A DNA stretch of 64,000 nt from Vigna angularis (lineage: Eukaryota; Streptophyta; Magnoliopsida; Fabales; Fabaceae): positions 19,146,501-19,210,500 of the forward strand of contig NC_068971.1 in the NCBI RefSeq assembly GCF_016808095.1. Direction: 5' to 3'. Shown here in pieces: positions 20,922 through 31,155 of the stretch. Under the pieces are notes generated by a model that was not told the origin of the DNA, searched no databases, and saw only the letters and a program-made list of their open reading frames with translations. The translations under genes were made by a program, and so were the position numbers. The stretch's first letter is position 1. Each line of letters starts with the position of its first letter.

Positions 20922-20941
20922 ACACACTGAGGACATTGTGT
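20922..20941 (+). other. AGGA-loop hairpin followed by PPT-like motif (J)
   Basis: ACACACTG and CATTGTGT pair around AGGA with one mismatch. ATGTGTGGTCT follows at 20947-20957. The arrangement matches the pre-PPT hairpins in A, D and F. Confidence 0.5.
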
Positions 20942-21647
20942 GATTTATGTGTGGTCTACTGGGAAGAAATTCTGATTTTTCTGTTATTTCTGTTAGTTTC
21001 TATTAGTATGTATTTTGTGTGTTAATTTTTTTTTTTTGTTTTTGAGTGTTAAATATTTTTCTGTTTTAAGTTGTTTTTAGTGTCTTGAGTGCAATAAATT
21101 TTACATTTTTCTCTTGATTTCTGGAGTTAGTTTAAGTTGTAGATTTTTCCTTCACTTCACTTGGTTAATACTTACAGTCTGAAATCCTTGCTTTTCTCTG
21201 CTTGGAAAGATGATTATGTGTTTAAGAGGTTGAATTGATTATAACACGGATACCCTGTGTGAGATTTGAGCCACTTAATTTTCTTTCTTGTGTGATATGT
21301 ATCTTGATTGCTTGCACATATGCCTTGGCTTGATTCTTTTTGATATACTTGATTTATATGCATTTTTGGAAGTGATAAAGGCAATTTTATTCTTGATCCT
21401 CTTTAGCCAAATAAGCCTACCCTGCTATTATCCTTTGAAACCCCTTTGAGCCTATACTGTATTTATTTCCTTGTGATTGAAGCTCATACACTGATCCTAA
21501 GTAAAAACAATGATTACCTTAACCTTAGGAAAGTCTGGAGCTATAGAAGTATTTCGAGAATAAGTGTGGTCTCCTTGGGAATTCTGATGAATTGGCTAGT
21601 TGGTTCCTCATCATGTTTTGAAATGATAATTTATATCCTGTTGTGTG

Positions 21648-21678
<31 letters not shown>

Positions 21679-22306
21679 CAGGATGAAAAAAATTTGATGA
21701 GAAAAAGAGAAAATTGAAAAATAATTTTGTGAATAATGGAGTCGAGAAGAGGATTGAATTAGAGGTTTGGGTGAAATTTCACTATGTTTACATTTTTTTC
21801 CTAGTGCACCTCTAATTCTTCTGAGATCTAGCTACTTTTCCAAATTTATCCCTCCTTGTCCTTGGCCTCATTACAACCCATAAAAGACCTTTTGATCTGA
21901 ACATGCATATGTTTTTAAGTGTTGATATTAGAAGCTTGCCAAGTCTACTTGTGTTTGTTTTCTTGAATACATTGAGTTGAAATTATTTACCTTAAACACT
22001 TGAGAGAAACACTATTAGTGCATCTGTGAGGTTATGTTATTTTTGAATCACCTCTTGAACTGATTAATCATTTTGCTATGTATTGAATTGCTTGGATGAT
22101 TTCTATGAGTATCTGCTTTCCTTTATGATGTGTTGGATAATTTCTACTTCTTTCATCTGTTCATAATTCTTGAGAACTATGTAAATTCTTTTTATTTTTC
22201 TTGTGAGTTTTATTTTCTGTATGCTGCATTTGTGTCACGTCCTCTGAAAGTCCTTTGAACTATTCCCTGATTTGTGTCTTAATTTTGCCCAGGAGTGCAA
22301 AAGACT
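20942..22306 (+). other. Non-coding 3' region of element J
   Basis: No credible gene. Contains a PPT-like AAGTGTGGTCT at 21562-21572 and an A homopolymer near 21650-21676. Near 22284-22301 a 'ttttgcccaggagtgcaaaag' segment is shared with element F (about 33325-33345, reverse strand). Confidence 0.7.
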
Positions 22307-22321
22307 AAGTGTGGTCTATTT
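22307..22321 (+). other. Polypurine tract region of element J
   Basis: AAGTGTGGTCTATTT directly precedes the 3' LTR start TGATGAATC at 22322. This is the fourth copy of AAGTGTGGTCT in the element. Confidence 0.65.
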
Positions 22322-24490
22322 TGATGAATCATTATTTTCTTCACTTCACTTAGCTTATTGTACTAGATTTAATCAGGGAATTGTGCATAATTGTCCAGTA
22401 TTTTCCCATTTTACTAAATTGAGCTTAATCCGATCAGAAATTCTTATTTTAATTAATTTGAATTATCTGAGTTAAATATTTTGCATTATAAATTGTAGGG
22501 AAAACTCTGAAAATATTTTAGGACATTTAGAAGAAATTTTATTTGCATAATGTGTTATTTACTCGAAGTGTGCTGTAGTGATTTAATCTGTGTGTTGATC
22601 TGTGATGAATTATTTTTCATTGAATTTTTTAGAAGCAAAGCTTTCAACACACATATGCATCTCACGGTTTTAGAGCTTTCATGTTGAAGAATGAAGAGTG
22701 AATTTTACAATGGAAAGCATTCATGGAATCAAAAGGGGGCCACCTTGAAACCAAGCTCACGGTTTTAGACTTTCAATTTGGCAAACATTTGGAATAAAAA
22801 ATGGAAAGGGACCACATTAGAAATGAATTCACGGTTTTGAAGAAAGAAGTTACATGGCCATGCAAGCATTTATCAAATTACATATTGTTAGAATAAAAGT
22901 GGGAGCCACCACTTATGGAAAGGCCATCTACAAATTAATTTAGCAAAGGACAAAAATCTGAATTTGTTTCGGCTCTTTCATTCCTTTTAGCATTTCCAAG
23001 AGACAATAGGAAAAGAGAAGGGGACCACATGGAAGCAAATTCAAGGTTTTGTTGGAAAAAAATGACCATCACTCATTTCACAATTGCCTTTGAAACAATA
23101 CACATCCACACGGGTTTGGCTTGGTCCAGCAAGAAGATCTATCTTGGTTTGCAATCCAGCACTTTGGAATAAAAGAGGGTGTCTCGGCCTTGCTGGAAGA
23201 AGCTCACGGTTTTCTGCATCCATTTGGCTGGAAGATGTTGAGCAAACCAGTAGCTTGGGAGATGAGGAGGCTAAGGTTGGTGTCTTGGAATGAAGAAGAT
23301 GACAACAGGAGGTGCTCACGGTGGCTGCTGGAAGTAAAGAAGAAGGATGATGCTGAGAGAAAGAAGGAGTTTCACGGCCTTCATCCAGCAAAGTGGCCCT
23401 AGCAAGAAGCTACCACATACACGGCTGGAGCAACCACTGTCCAACTGCAGATTCACACTGAGATGGATGTCTTGGACGAAGGCTCCTCTCTACTGGAATG
23501 GTGTGTGTTTGAATGGAGTCAAGGGAAGCAGCTCACGGTCTTGGGCTGGAAGGAAGAGCACACGCCCCTTGTCACGACAAGTCACCACGGGTGATGAATT
23601 CTGAAAAGGAAGCTCCAGCAGTAACTCACGCCTATCACTTGAAGAAGAAGAAGCTGGACCAGCAACTTCATGGTATTCCAGCAACGTCCTCCATCAGCAG
23701 CACCATCAACACCAGCAGCTCACACCCAGCACACACGTGAAAGGAGAAGGGAGCCCACCCTAATCATATTGAAGAAGAAGACAAATGTTTGGAATGGAGA
23801 ATTCTCGTGAACATTAGCTGGAAACGCACACCATAAAAGCTGATTAATATAGTAAAGAATTCAAAGAAGTTTAGCTATAAAATCAGCAGCATGAGAAGCA
23901 AAAGGAAGTAGATTTTAGTAGAGGAGTGTAGTTTAGGTGTAGTGTAAGGGCATGAGAGGAGGCTTCTGCCTCTTCCGTTCCCAGTAGCAAGCTGAGTTTT
24001 TCATTTCAACAGTGTGAAGAATTTTAATTTCTCAAGCTTTGCTCATTTCATTTTCACTTCTACGGTTCAGAATTTTATTTTAATGTTGAATTTTGAATTT
24101 CATTTTCAGTCAAGTGATTTTATTTTATTGTCTATTCATTTTACCGCCTGTTGTTACGTTTCTATGCATATTTACAGTTCCAGTATTTTATTTTCAAACA
24201 CTGCGTAATTTTCCATTTTCCGTTTTTACCATCTTTTACCATTCAGTTTTTACCATCGTTAAAATTTATTTCAGTATTTTTAATTTTGTTTTATTTAATT
24301 TCCAATTTTAATTTACTTTATTTTCTGCATCAAAAACATCCACAAAACCCCCCCCCCCCCCCTTCGTGTAAAGAATCTTAGACTGAACCACCCAATTGGT
24401 CCTTGAGAGAGACGACCTAGGAGTCACATCCTAGCTATACTGCATAAGTTTTCGTGCAATCAAATTTGTATGACCGCGACAGTCGTATCA
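22322..24490 (+). repeat. 3' LTR of element J (2169 bp)
   Basis: Almost identical to 14524-16693. Differences I can see: one T/C near 23447, one C/G near 23943 and one C fewer in the homopolymer at about 24348-24362. It is followed by the target duplication CCCGT. Confidence 0.95.
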
Positions 24491-24495
24491 CCCGT

Positions 24496-25049
24496 ACGTT
24501 CCCATATCGACAAAATCAATAATCATGGCATTGAATGAGTTAAACAATGCAAGCTTTAAGCAAGGAGGAAAAACCCTAACTAATGATGAAAGAAAGCATG
24601 TATCTTAAAATAAGATGTTAAAACACAAATTCCATATATGAGAGTTTCACAAGACTACATTGATTCCCCAACAACAATACAAGGTTTAGTTCACCATATT
24701 CATGGTGAAACTAAATGAACAATAATGAAAGAATGAAAAATAGAACCCTAGAAAGATGAGAAGGTAGCCTTAGCATCCAAGATCTTCCTCCAAGGGGTGG
24801 AAAGGTGTGTGTTTGCTATGTCTCCAGCCAAAGATACAAACCCTAGGAAGTCCTAAAGCTTATATACTATTCGTAATATTACAGAAAAGTGGGCCTAAGC
24901 CCAAAATACCACCGCTCAGCAGTACTAGCGCAAAGTCAATTTTCCCCTGAACTGCATTTTTACCCCTCAGCGGAGCCAACGGGTGTTCATGAGTGCCGCT
25001 CAGCGGTAAACTGCCAAGTGTTAAAGGTTGCTTTTAGTATCAATTTTTC
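24496..25049 (-). repeat. 5' LTR of element B, remaining part
   Basis: Continues B's LTR after J. On the minus strand it has the TATA box (plus 24860-24866) and GCTGAGCGG-type motifs (24900-25010). The order is then broken by an internal deletion next to the GATACTAAAAGCAACC block near the LTR start. The outermost 38 bases or so are missing at the junction with K near 25049. Confidence 0.8.
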
Positions 25050-25780
25050 TCATGATCTTGGCTATCGACTTAATGCGCTTAGCCAACCTTGAAATAAACC
25101 GAGACAAAGATGTAAACCGCCCCAATAAGCGTTGCACCTCCTTGAGGTTCTGTTGACTCCTCATTTCTAACACTGCTCGACATTTATCAGGATTAGCCTC
25201 AATTGCTCGGGCTGTTAACATAAAGCTAAAGAAGCACTCTGAAGGTCCACTTGGGTGGATTTAGGCGCATTACATACTTGCGCACCTGACCGAACACCTC
25301 AGCTAAGTCTTTAACGTGCTCCTCCACCGAACGACTTTTTACCACCATATCATCCACATAAACCTCCATATACCTTCCTATTTGCTGAAGAAATACCTTA
25401 TCCATTAAGAGTTGGTATGTGGCTTCGACATTCTTGAGACCGAACGACATAACTTCATAACAGTAATTTGACTGCTCAGTAATGAAGGTCATTTTATCAT
25501 AGTCCGGGTGGTACATAGGAATTTGATTATACCTTGAGTAAGCATCAAGGAAGCTAAGAACTTGGTATCTAGACTCCCCATCAACTAGACCATCGATACT
25601 AGGAAGAGGGTACGCATCCTTGGAGTAAGCTTTCTTCAAATCGGTGAAATCCGTGCACATCCTCCACCGTCTGTTTGATTTTTTAACCATCACTACGTTG
25701 ACCAACCAAGTAGTGTACTTTATCTCAGCATTTACCGCTTGTTTCTTTTCGTCTCTAAGTCTCCTTTTTATTTGCGCCAC
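25050..25780 (-). pseudogene. Reverse transcriptase of element K
   Basis: The minus strand contains WLVNVVMVKKSNRRWRMCTDF, DAYPLPSIDGLVDG, FLDAYSRYNQIPM and the intact catalytic box YVDD (VYVDDMVVKS). The connection region EANPDKCRAVLEMRS and RFISRLAKR follows in another frame (25021-25221), so there is a frameshift near 25223. The RNase H and integrase parts are missing. Lineage: Tat, from the KKAYSKDAYPLP and VVKS signatures. Confidence 0.88.
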
Positions 25781-25887
25781 TGGATGAGCCTACTTGAAAT
25801 GAATTAATTTATGAGACATTACACTAGATGTATACCAGGCATGTCAGCTGCAGTCCAAGCAAAGAGGTCACTATTCATATTTAACTC

Positions 25888-26689
25888 TTAGCCAATGGCC
25901 TTGGCCTGGTCTTCTATAAGATCTCTTCCTATGGACGGAACATGTTCAACCATCCTTCTTAAACCGAACGGCTGCATTTCGCCCAACGGCTCCATCTGAT
26001 CCTCCGTATTGGTCCATGGATCCAAATCTGCCATGACCACCTCTGAGTGCTTGACCTTCCACGTAGGTACCAAAAGTTGTACTTTCAGGCCCGCTACATA
26101 GCACTCCCTAGCCACCTTCTGATCTTCCCGAACCGTGCAAATGGTTATCCTGTCCGACGAGTATTTCTTCGTTAAGTGGGAAGTTGAGACTATTACTCTG
26201 AAAGAGTTTAGGCAAGGTTTGCCTATCAACACATTATACGATGCATTGGTTTCAACTAAAAGAACGTAACCTTCAACTCTTTTGCTTTTCGATCGCCCCC
26301 GAGGCACGTTCTCAGGTTAACATAACCTCTGGTACCACCCGTTCCCCGACAAATCCAACGATTTTCTCATTATAAGGTACAATTCAGTCCTTAAACAAGT
26401 CCATTTACTGAAAAGTCTTCTAGTAAAGGACGTTGACCGAACTTCCTAGGTCAATGAAAACCTTGCTTACACGGTAACGAGCTATCACCGCCGTCATAAC
26501 CATTGGGTCATCTTGATCAGGCTCGGGAGCGTTAAAGTTCTCATCACAGAACTTGATGATTAACATGAATCGCTTAACCATGTCCGCCCTATGAACACTT
26601 CTCAATCCCCTCAGATGCCTTTTTCTTGCCAATGCTGAAAAACCTTCGCGAGCAAACCCTCCTGAATTTGTATTATTATGGCCCCTCAA
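25888..26689 (-). pseudogene. Protease region of element K
   Basis: Two disconnected minus-strand ORFs. 26420-26689 ends in VFIDLGSSVNVLY, the DLG-type protease active site. 25888-26307 carries the later YVLLVETNASYNVLIGKPCLN part, typical of Tat proteases, and a VREDQKVARECY stretch. A frameshift or stop separates them. Confidence 0.8.
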
Positions 26690-27430
26690 GGGTCGTTTCC
26701 TACTCCTACTTCTGCAGCTTCTTCGATCACCAGGGCGCCGAGCATTTGGTTCAGGACGACGATTACTTCTTCACCTCCCAGGGGAACTCCTCTACAACTC
26801 ACCCTTCACATACCTTCTTAAATGCCCCACTCTGACAAATTCTTCAATTTTATCCCTAAGTATTGTACACTCTTCGGTCGTATGTCCAATATTTTGGTGA
26901 TACTAACAATGCTTCCTTTCATAAGCCTTTTTCAGAGATGGTTTCTTCCTTTTGGGCGGCAATAGTTCAGATCGCAACGCTTCCTTCATAATTCTTGCCC
27001 GAGACGCATTTAGGGGTGTATAGTGCGTATATTTGGGTCCATTAAGGAGATACCTAATTCTTGTGCTACCTCATTTTTCATCCCGATTGGACAGTGTTTT
27101 TCCCTCTTTCTGATCGCGACCTACCGATGACGAAGCTTCATCTTGCTGCCCCTTCTGAAAAGCACGCATTTCTTCTATGCATATGAACTGTGTTGCCCTC
27201 TCTTGTAATTTTCCCAACGTCTGTGACGGTCAGACATACAGACTATCAACAAAAGGTCTGGGTGTCAAGGCATTCGTTAAACTACTCAATACAAACTTCC
27301 TTCCCACCTCCTTTTCCTTACAGATGGTCCTGTTAAATTGATCCATAAAGTCTTTCAAAGTCTCCTCCTTTCCCGGCCTTATCTTCACGAGTGTGAGGTA
27401 TGTTAAGCTCTACACCTTTCTAGATGCGTA
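26690..27430 (-). pseudogene. Decayed gag C-terminal region of element K
   Basis: Between the gag core and protease the minus strand has many stops and no intact domain. Position and short Arg/Lys-rich stretches fit the gag nucleocapsid region. I see no intact zinc knuckle. Confidence 0.5.
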
Positions 27431-27673
27431 CTATTGGCCAAACAAGGTGCGCAATGTGCCGTAACCATTTATAGTGTTAGGCATCAAGGAATGAAACCAA
27501 GTTAAAGCTCCCCCCTTTAAGGATAGAGAAAAACCCCTGCACCACACCAGATTATTTGGGGAGTACACCACCATTGCATCTACAAAGGACCGAAGATGCT
27601 CATCTGGATCGGTTGACCCATCATACTTCTCAAACACAGGGGGTATTTTACTTTCTAGCATTAGGGCCTCCAC
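27431..27673 (-). pseudogene. gag core of element K
   Basis: An 80-residue open stretch with PPVFEKYDGSTDPDEHLRSF and GFSLSLKGGALTWFHSLMPNTI, the Retrotrans_gag core of Tat elements. The flanks are out of frame. Confidence 0.82.
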
Positions 27674-28041
27674 AATAGCTATTGTAAAGGGTTGAAATCC
27701 CTCCGCTTAATCAGGACAAGCCACCCATGTCGCCCTCACCAATGTATTGATCGCCTCTTGCCCCCTGTTCTCCACCTCCATTCTGAACGTTCTCAGCCAC
27801 AAGCCCACACGTCGGTATCACCGACTACTGGACCGAGTTCTACCTTTGACCAGCAGCATGTTCAACTCTCAAAGTCGCTATATCCGCTCTCAGCTCTTGC
27901 AGATGTCTTTGCATCTCCTGAACCACATCCAACTGATCAAGCTGCTCAGTCATTCTTGTGGTCTTAACTAGGCTTCTTCTATCGTCCTCGGGCCCCATGG
28001 CGTGTGCCAAAATGTTTCGGTTGAAAAGCTCTAAGGGTTGG
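27674..28041 (-). other. Leader of K and short LTR remnant
   Basis: Leader-like minus-strand sequence with no convincing gene. A possible PBS (TGGCACACGCCATGGGGC) lies near 27993-28011, and 28012-28041 may be the end of K's 5' LTR. Element E starts at 28042; GTTGG (28037-28041) would be its left target duplication, but E's right end is not seen. Confidence 0.45.
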
Positions 28042-28261
28042 TGATAACGGTTGAAAAACCGTTATTTTTATGCTTAAAATTGATACCAAAAGCAACCTTT
28101 AAGACTTAGAAACTAGCTTGAACTCATATTTTTGCTTTAGTTTTGAGAATAAGAGAGTTGAAAATGAATTTAATGGTTTTGTGCTAGATTCCCATGATTT
28201 TGTAGGCTAATTGAATGATTTGAAAGAAGAATGGAAGTACTGAATGATTGGAATGCTGAAA

Positions 28262-28358
28262 AGTCAACCAGAAACCAGAAAAGTCAACCAGAAACCATAA
28301 AAGTCAACCAGTCAACCAAAAAAGTCAACCAGTCAACCAGAATGCTGAAAAGTCAACC
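28262..28358. repeat. AGTCAACC array (W-box-like) in LTR of E
   Basis: AGTCAACC occurs seven times in about 97 bp (near 28262, 28282, 28302, 28309, 28323, 28331 and 28351). The reverse strand reads GGTTGACT, which contains the WRKY W-box core TTGACT. The array lies about 235 bp upstream of the TATA box and is absent from the LTRs of A, D and H. Confidence 0.75.
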
Positions 28359-28592
28359 AGAATGCAGAAAAAGTGTGACTGAGTGGCGCTGAGCGGTAAT
28401 TTGGCGCTGAGCGGCAGTTTTTAGGTGCCGAAATCACCGCTGAGGGGTAAAACAGCAGCTGGGGGGCAAAATGGATCATGCGCTAGTATTGCTCAACGGT
28501 AAAATAGCGCTGAGCGCCATTATAAATGGGCTTGGACCGGTTTTCTATTTCTTTTATGGGCTTGGGCCTAATTTTCTGTATTTTTAGAATAG

Positions 28593-28599
28593 TATATAA
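28593..28599 (+). promoter_or_regulatory. LTR TATA box of element E
   Basis: TATATAA in 'atagtatataagctttagg', aligned with the TATA boxes of A, D and H. Confidence 0.65.
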
Positions 28600-29503
28600 G
28601 CTTTAGGACGTCCTAGGGTTTTGATCTTAGGCTGGAGACGAAGTAAACACACACCTTTCCACCCCTTGGAGGAAGATCTTGGATGCTAAGGCTACCTTCT
28701 CATCTTTCTAGGGTTCTATCTTTCATTCTTTCATTATTGTTCATCTAGCTTCACCATGAATATGGTGAACTAAACCTTGTATTGTTGTTGGGGAATCAAT
28801 GTAGTCTTGTGAAACTCTCATATATGGAATTTGTGTTTTAACATCTTATTTTAAGATACATGCTTTCTTTCATCATTAGTTAGGGTTTTTCCTCCTTGCT
28901 TAAAGCTTGCATTGTTTAACTCATTCAATGCCATGATTATTGATTTTGTCGATATGGGAACGTACGGGGAAATCTAGATCCGGGGAATTTCTCCCAATAG
29001 CATATTGCCTAGACATAGGAATATGAGGGTTGGTTGCCGTTAAGCTTCTGCACTTTAGAATTAATTATTAGGGATGCTAGGAATTGTATGAACTCGTAAT
29101 TAAGGATATGCCTTCTTGCAAGGTGATTTAGAGAGTGGCATTAACATTGATGAAAAGAATGATGAATTCCTAAAGTATATGAGAGTGGATAAGATGAAAT
29201 TGATTACCCCAACAACATACTCATCCATCTAATACATTAAAGTGTTTGATTTCTTCTTTTTCCAATAATCAAACTCATGCATACATGTTTAATTATTGTC
29301 TTTTGCATTTGAAACCACAAGAATTTGTTCACAAGTCTTAAATAATCAACAAATCATATAACTAACTAGGCCGTGAGTCCTTTGGGAGAACGATACTTGG
29401 TCTTACCGAGTTTATTACTTGATACGATTCGATTACACTTGCCGAGGGTTAAACAAGTTTGTGGCGCCGTTTTTCGGTGTTCATAAATTTGTCATCAAGT
29501 TTT

Positions 29504-29521
29504 TGGCGCCGTTGCCGGGGA
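29504..29521 (+). other. Primer-binding site (tRNA-Asp) of element E
   Basis: TGGCGCCGTTGCCGGGGA, exact copy. Confidence 0.9.
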
Positions 29522-29886
29522 CTCGTGGTTTAACTAGTTTATTTGTGTGATTATTGATTATCTTTGACTTGTTTTTGAATTTTGAATTTTAAATTTTGAA
29601 TTTTGTATTCTGTTTTTATTTTTATTTTTTCTGTTTTTATTTTTTCGGTTATTATTTTATTTTATTTTATTTTATTTTCTGTTTTTATTTTTCGGTTTTT
29701 ATTTTATTTTATTTTATTTTCCGTTTTTATTTTTTTTCTTTTCGGTTATTATTTTATTTTATTTTATTTTTCTGTTTTTATTTTTTCTGTTTTCTGTTTT
29801 TATTTTATCTTCTTATCTCTTATTTTATATCTTCTTCTATATCTTTTTGTGCTAACAAATCTTTCTAGGGACTTATTTTCTTGTGT
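29522..29886 (+). other. AT-rich gag leader of element E
   Basis: Long TTTTATTTTA and TTTTTATTTTTCGG simple-sequence leader, ending in 'gctaacaaatctttctagg' and 'tatgcagg'. The Phe/Tyr-rich ORFs here are artefacts. Confidence 0.7.
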
Positions 29887-31155
29887 ATGCAGGAAGCAAT
29901 TCGAACTAGAAGCAAGAAAACCTCGGAACCTCTTCTTGAAGGCTTAGACGAGAGTAGACAGAGGAGAAGAATCCGTACATCTAGAGAACTTTTCCCTCCT
30001 CCGAAAGATCTCTTACAACCATCACCACAAGGTTCTTACCATAGCATTGAGGAGATGGAGAATATTAATGTCAGACGGACTCTTGCAGATTACTGTAATG
30101 TAGCTAGGCCTCAGCATTTCAATAGCATAGCAAGACCAAGGGTCAATGCAGCTAATATGGAGGTGAAACCGGCATTAATCCAACTGGTTAAGAGTAACCA
30201 ATTTAATGGGTTGTCTCACGAAAGCCCATATGAGCACCTCATAACCTTTAATGAAATTTGCAATACAGTGAAGATAAATGGGGTGCCTGACGAAGCAATC
30301 AAACTTAGCATGTTTCCATTCTTATTAGGAGGCAACGCTAAGCTTTGGTTGAATTCTTTTCCAGAAGGGAGCTTTACAGAGTGGGAAGCTGTGGTGACAA
30401 AGTTCTTGAACAAATACTTCCCACAATCCAAGGTAAACAAAGGGAAGCAAGAGATCTCATCTTTGAGGCAAGGTGTGGAGGAATCACTAGGTCATGCATG
30501 GGACAGATACAAAAGCCTATTAAGAAAGATGCCCACGCATGGATTTGACGAAGTAGAAGTAGTCCTAATCTTCCTTGGAGGTCTTGGTTCACAAACCAAG
30601 ATGATGCTTGACGCCTCAGCTGGAGGCAATATCAAATGGAAGACTCTAGAGGAAGCCACAGAAATAATTGAAAACATGGCTACTAATGATAATGAGCTGA
30701 ACAGTGAAAGAGGAGCTTCTATTCAACAAAAAGGAGTTCTACAGTTGCAATCCAATGATTCCTTGCTAGCTCAGAACAAGATACTAACTCAACAATTGGA
30801 GAATCTCACAAAGATACTTGCACAACTGCATAAAGAGTTAAAGACTGTTGCATAGGTTCAACCACAGATGTGCGAATTATGTGGTGGTGACCATATCAAT
30901 GGTCAATGCGCCTTTCCAGTGGAAGCTTTAGAGGATGTTAACTTCATGGCCAATCAATTTCCATACCGTCAGGGGAACTTCAATCAAGGGTGGAAACCAC
31001 ACCCAAGTATTGGTCAAGGACAAAGTGGGCAAGCTGGACAATCAGGGCAATTTCACAAGCAACAACAACAACCAACCTTATGGCAACAAATGTCTACACT
31101 TAATGAAAGATCAATAAGGATGGAAGAAACTCTTCAGCAATTCATACAGGCAATT
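29887..31155 (+). pseudogene. gag: gag of element E (one stop, truncated by F)
   Basis: Starts MQEAIRTRSKKTSEP at 29887 with a gag core (PYEHLITFNEIC, KLWLNSFPEGSF, KYFPQSKV). A TAG at 30853-30855 lies just before the zinc knuckle CELCGGDHINGQC (from about 30871). The same codon is TAG in D but CAG in I and B. The reading frame continues through the GQSGQAGQSGQ linker to LQQFIQA, where F interrupts at 31156. It is very close to I's gag at 60310-62142. Confidence 0.9.

Larger units (their letters stand above)
14524..24490 (+). mobile_element. Element J: young non-autonomous LTR retrotransposon carrying a homeobox gene
   Basis: LTRs of 2170 and 2169 bp (14524-16693, 22322-24490) start TGATGAATC and end GTCGTATCA. 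The TSD is CCCGT (14519-14523, 24491-24495), inside the LTR of B. The LTRs differ by only about two substitutions and one C in a homopolymer by eye, so insertion was recent. The interior has a tRNA-Asp PBS, a partial gag ORF (17086-18462), an antisense WOX-like gene (19244-20650), a hairpin array, four PPT-like motifs and no protease or pol. It must rely on proteins supplied in trans. Confidence 0.95.
353..25049 (-). mobile_element. Element B: non-autonomous Athila-type LTR retrotransposon, split by A and J
   Basis: Visible pieces are 353-936, 10143-14523 and 24496-about 25049. Read on the minus strand they give: 5' LTR (interrupted by J), tRNA-Asp PBS, AT-rich leader, gag-protease, two copies of a conserved 40-50 nt motif around a hairpin array, a GCTGAGCGG-containing leader, and ORF2 (interrupted by A and cut by X). 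No RT, RNase H or integrase lies between protease and ORF2, the same plan as element D. The 5' LTR has lost its outer 38 bases or so and joins element K near 25049, so no TSD can be shown. B is older than both A and J because both interrupt it. Confidence 0.85.
25050..28011 (-). mobile_element. Element K: Tat-type Ty3/gypsy fragment
   Basis: Minus-strand order gag, protease, RT, all decayed, truncated at the RT end by the junction with B's LTR. Protein signatures (DGSTDPDEHL in gag; KAYSKDAYPLPSID and VYVDDMVVKS in RT; EANPDKCRA after it) are those of Tat/Ogre-type elements. At the other end, on the minus strand, 'tttggcacacgccatgggg' (about 27990-28013) sits where a PBS would be. Only about 30 bases of possible LTR remain before E interrupts at 28042. 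Confidence 0.8.
28042..29494 (+). repeat. 5' LTR of element E (about 1453 bp)
   Basis: Starts TGATAACGGTTGAAAAACCG and ends TTCATAAATTTGTCA. The end is set by comparison with X (1-352), which stops at the same place before host sequence. TATA box at 28593-28599. It contains the GTCAACC array at 28262-28358 and an extra TGGCGCCGTTTTTCGG copy near 29461-29477, before the true PBS. Confidence 0.88.
28042..31155 (+). mobile_element. Element E: 5' part of an Athila-type element, cut by F
   Basis: 5' LTR, PBS, leader and gag on the plus strand, in the same order as I, D and A. gag stops at 31155, where the 3' LTR of F begins. No continuation of E is found right of F in the window, so the rest was lost or lies outside it. 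Confidence 0.88.
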
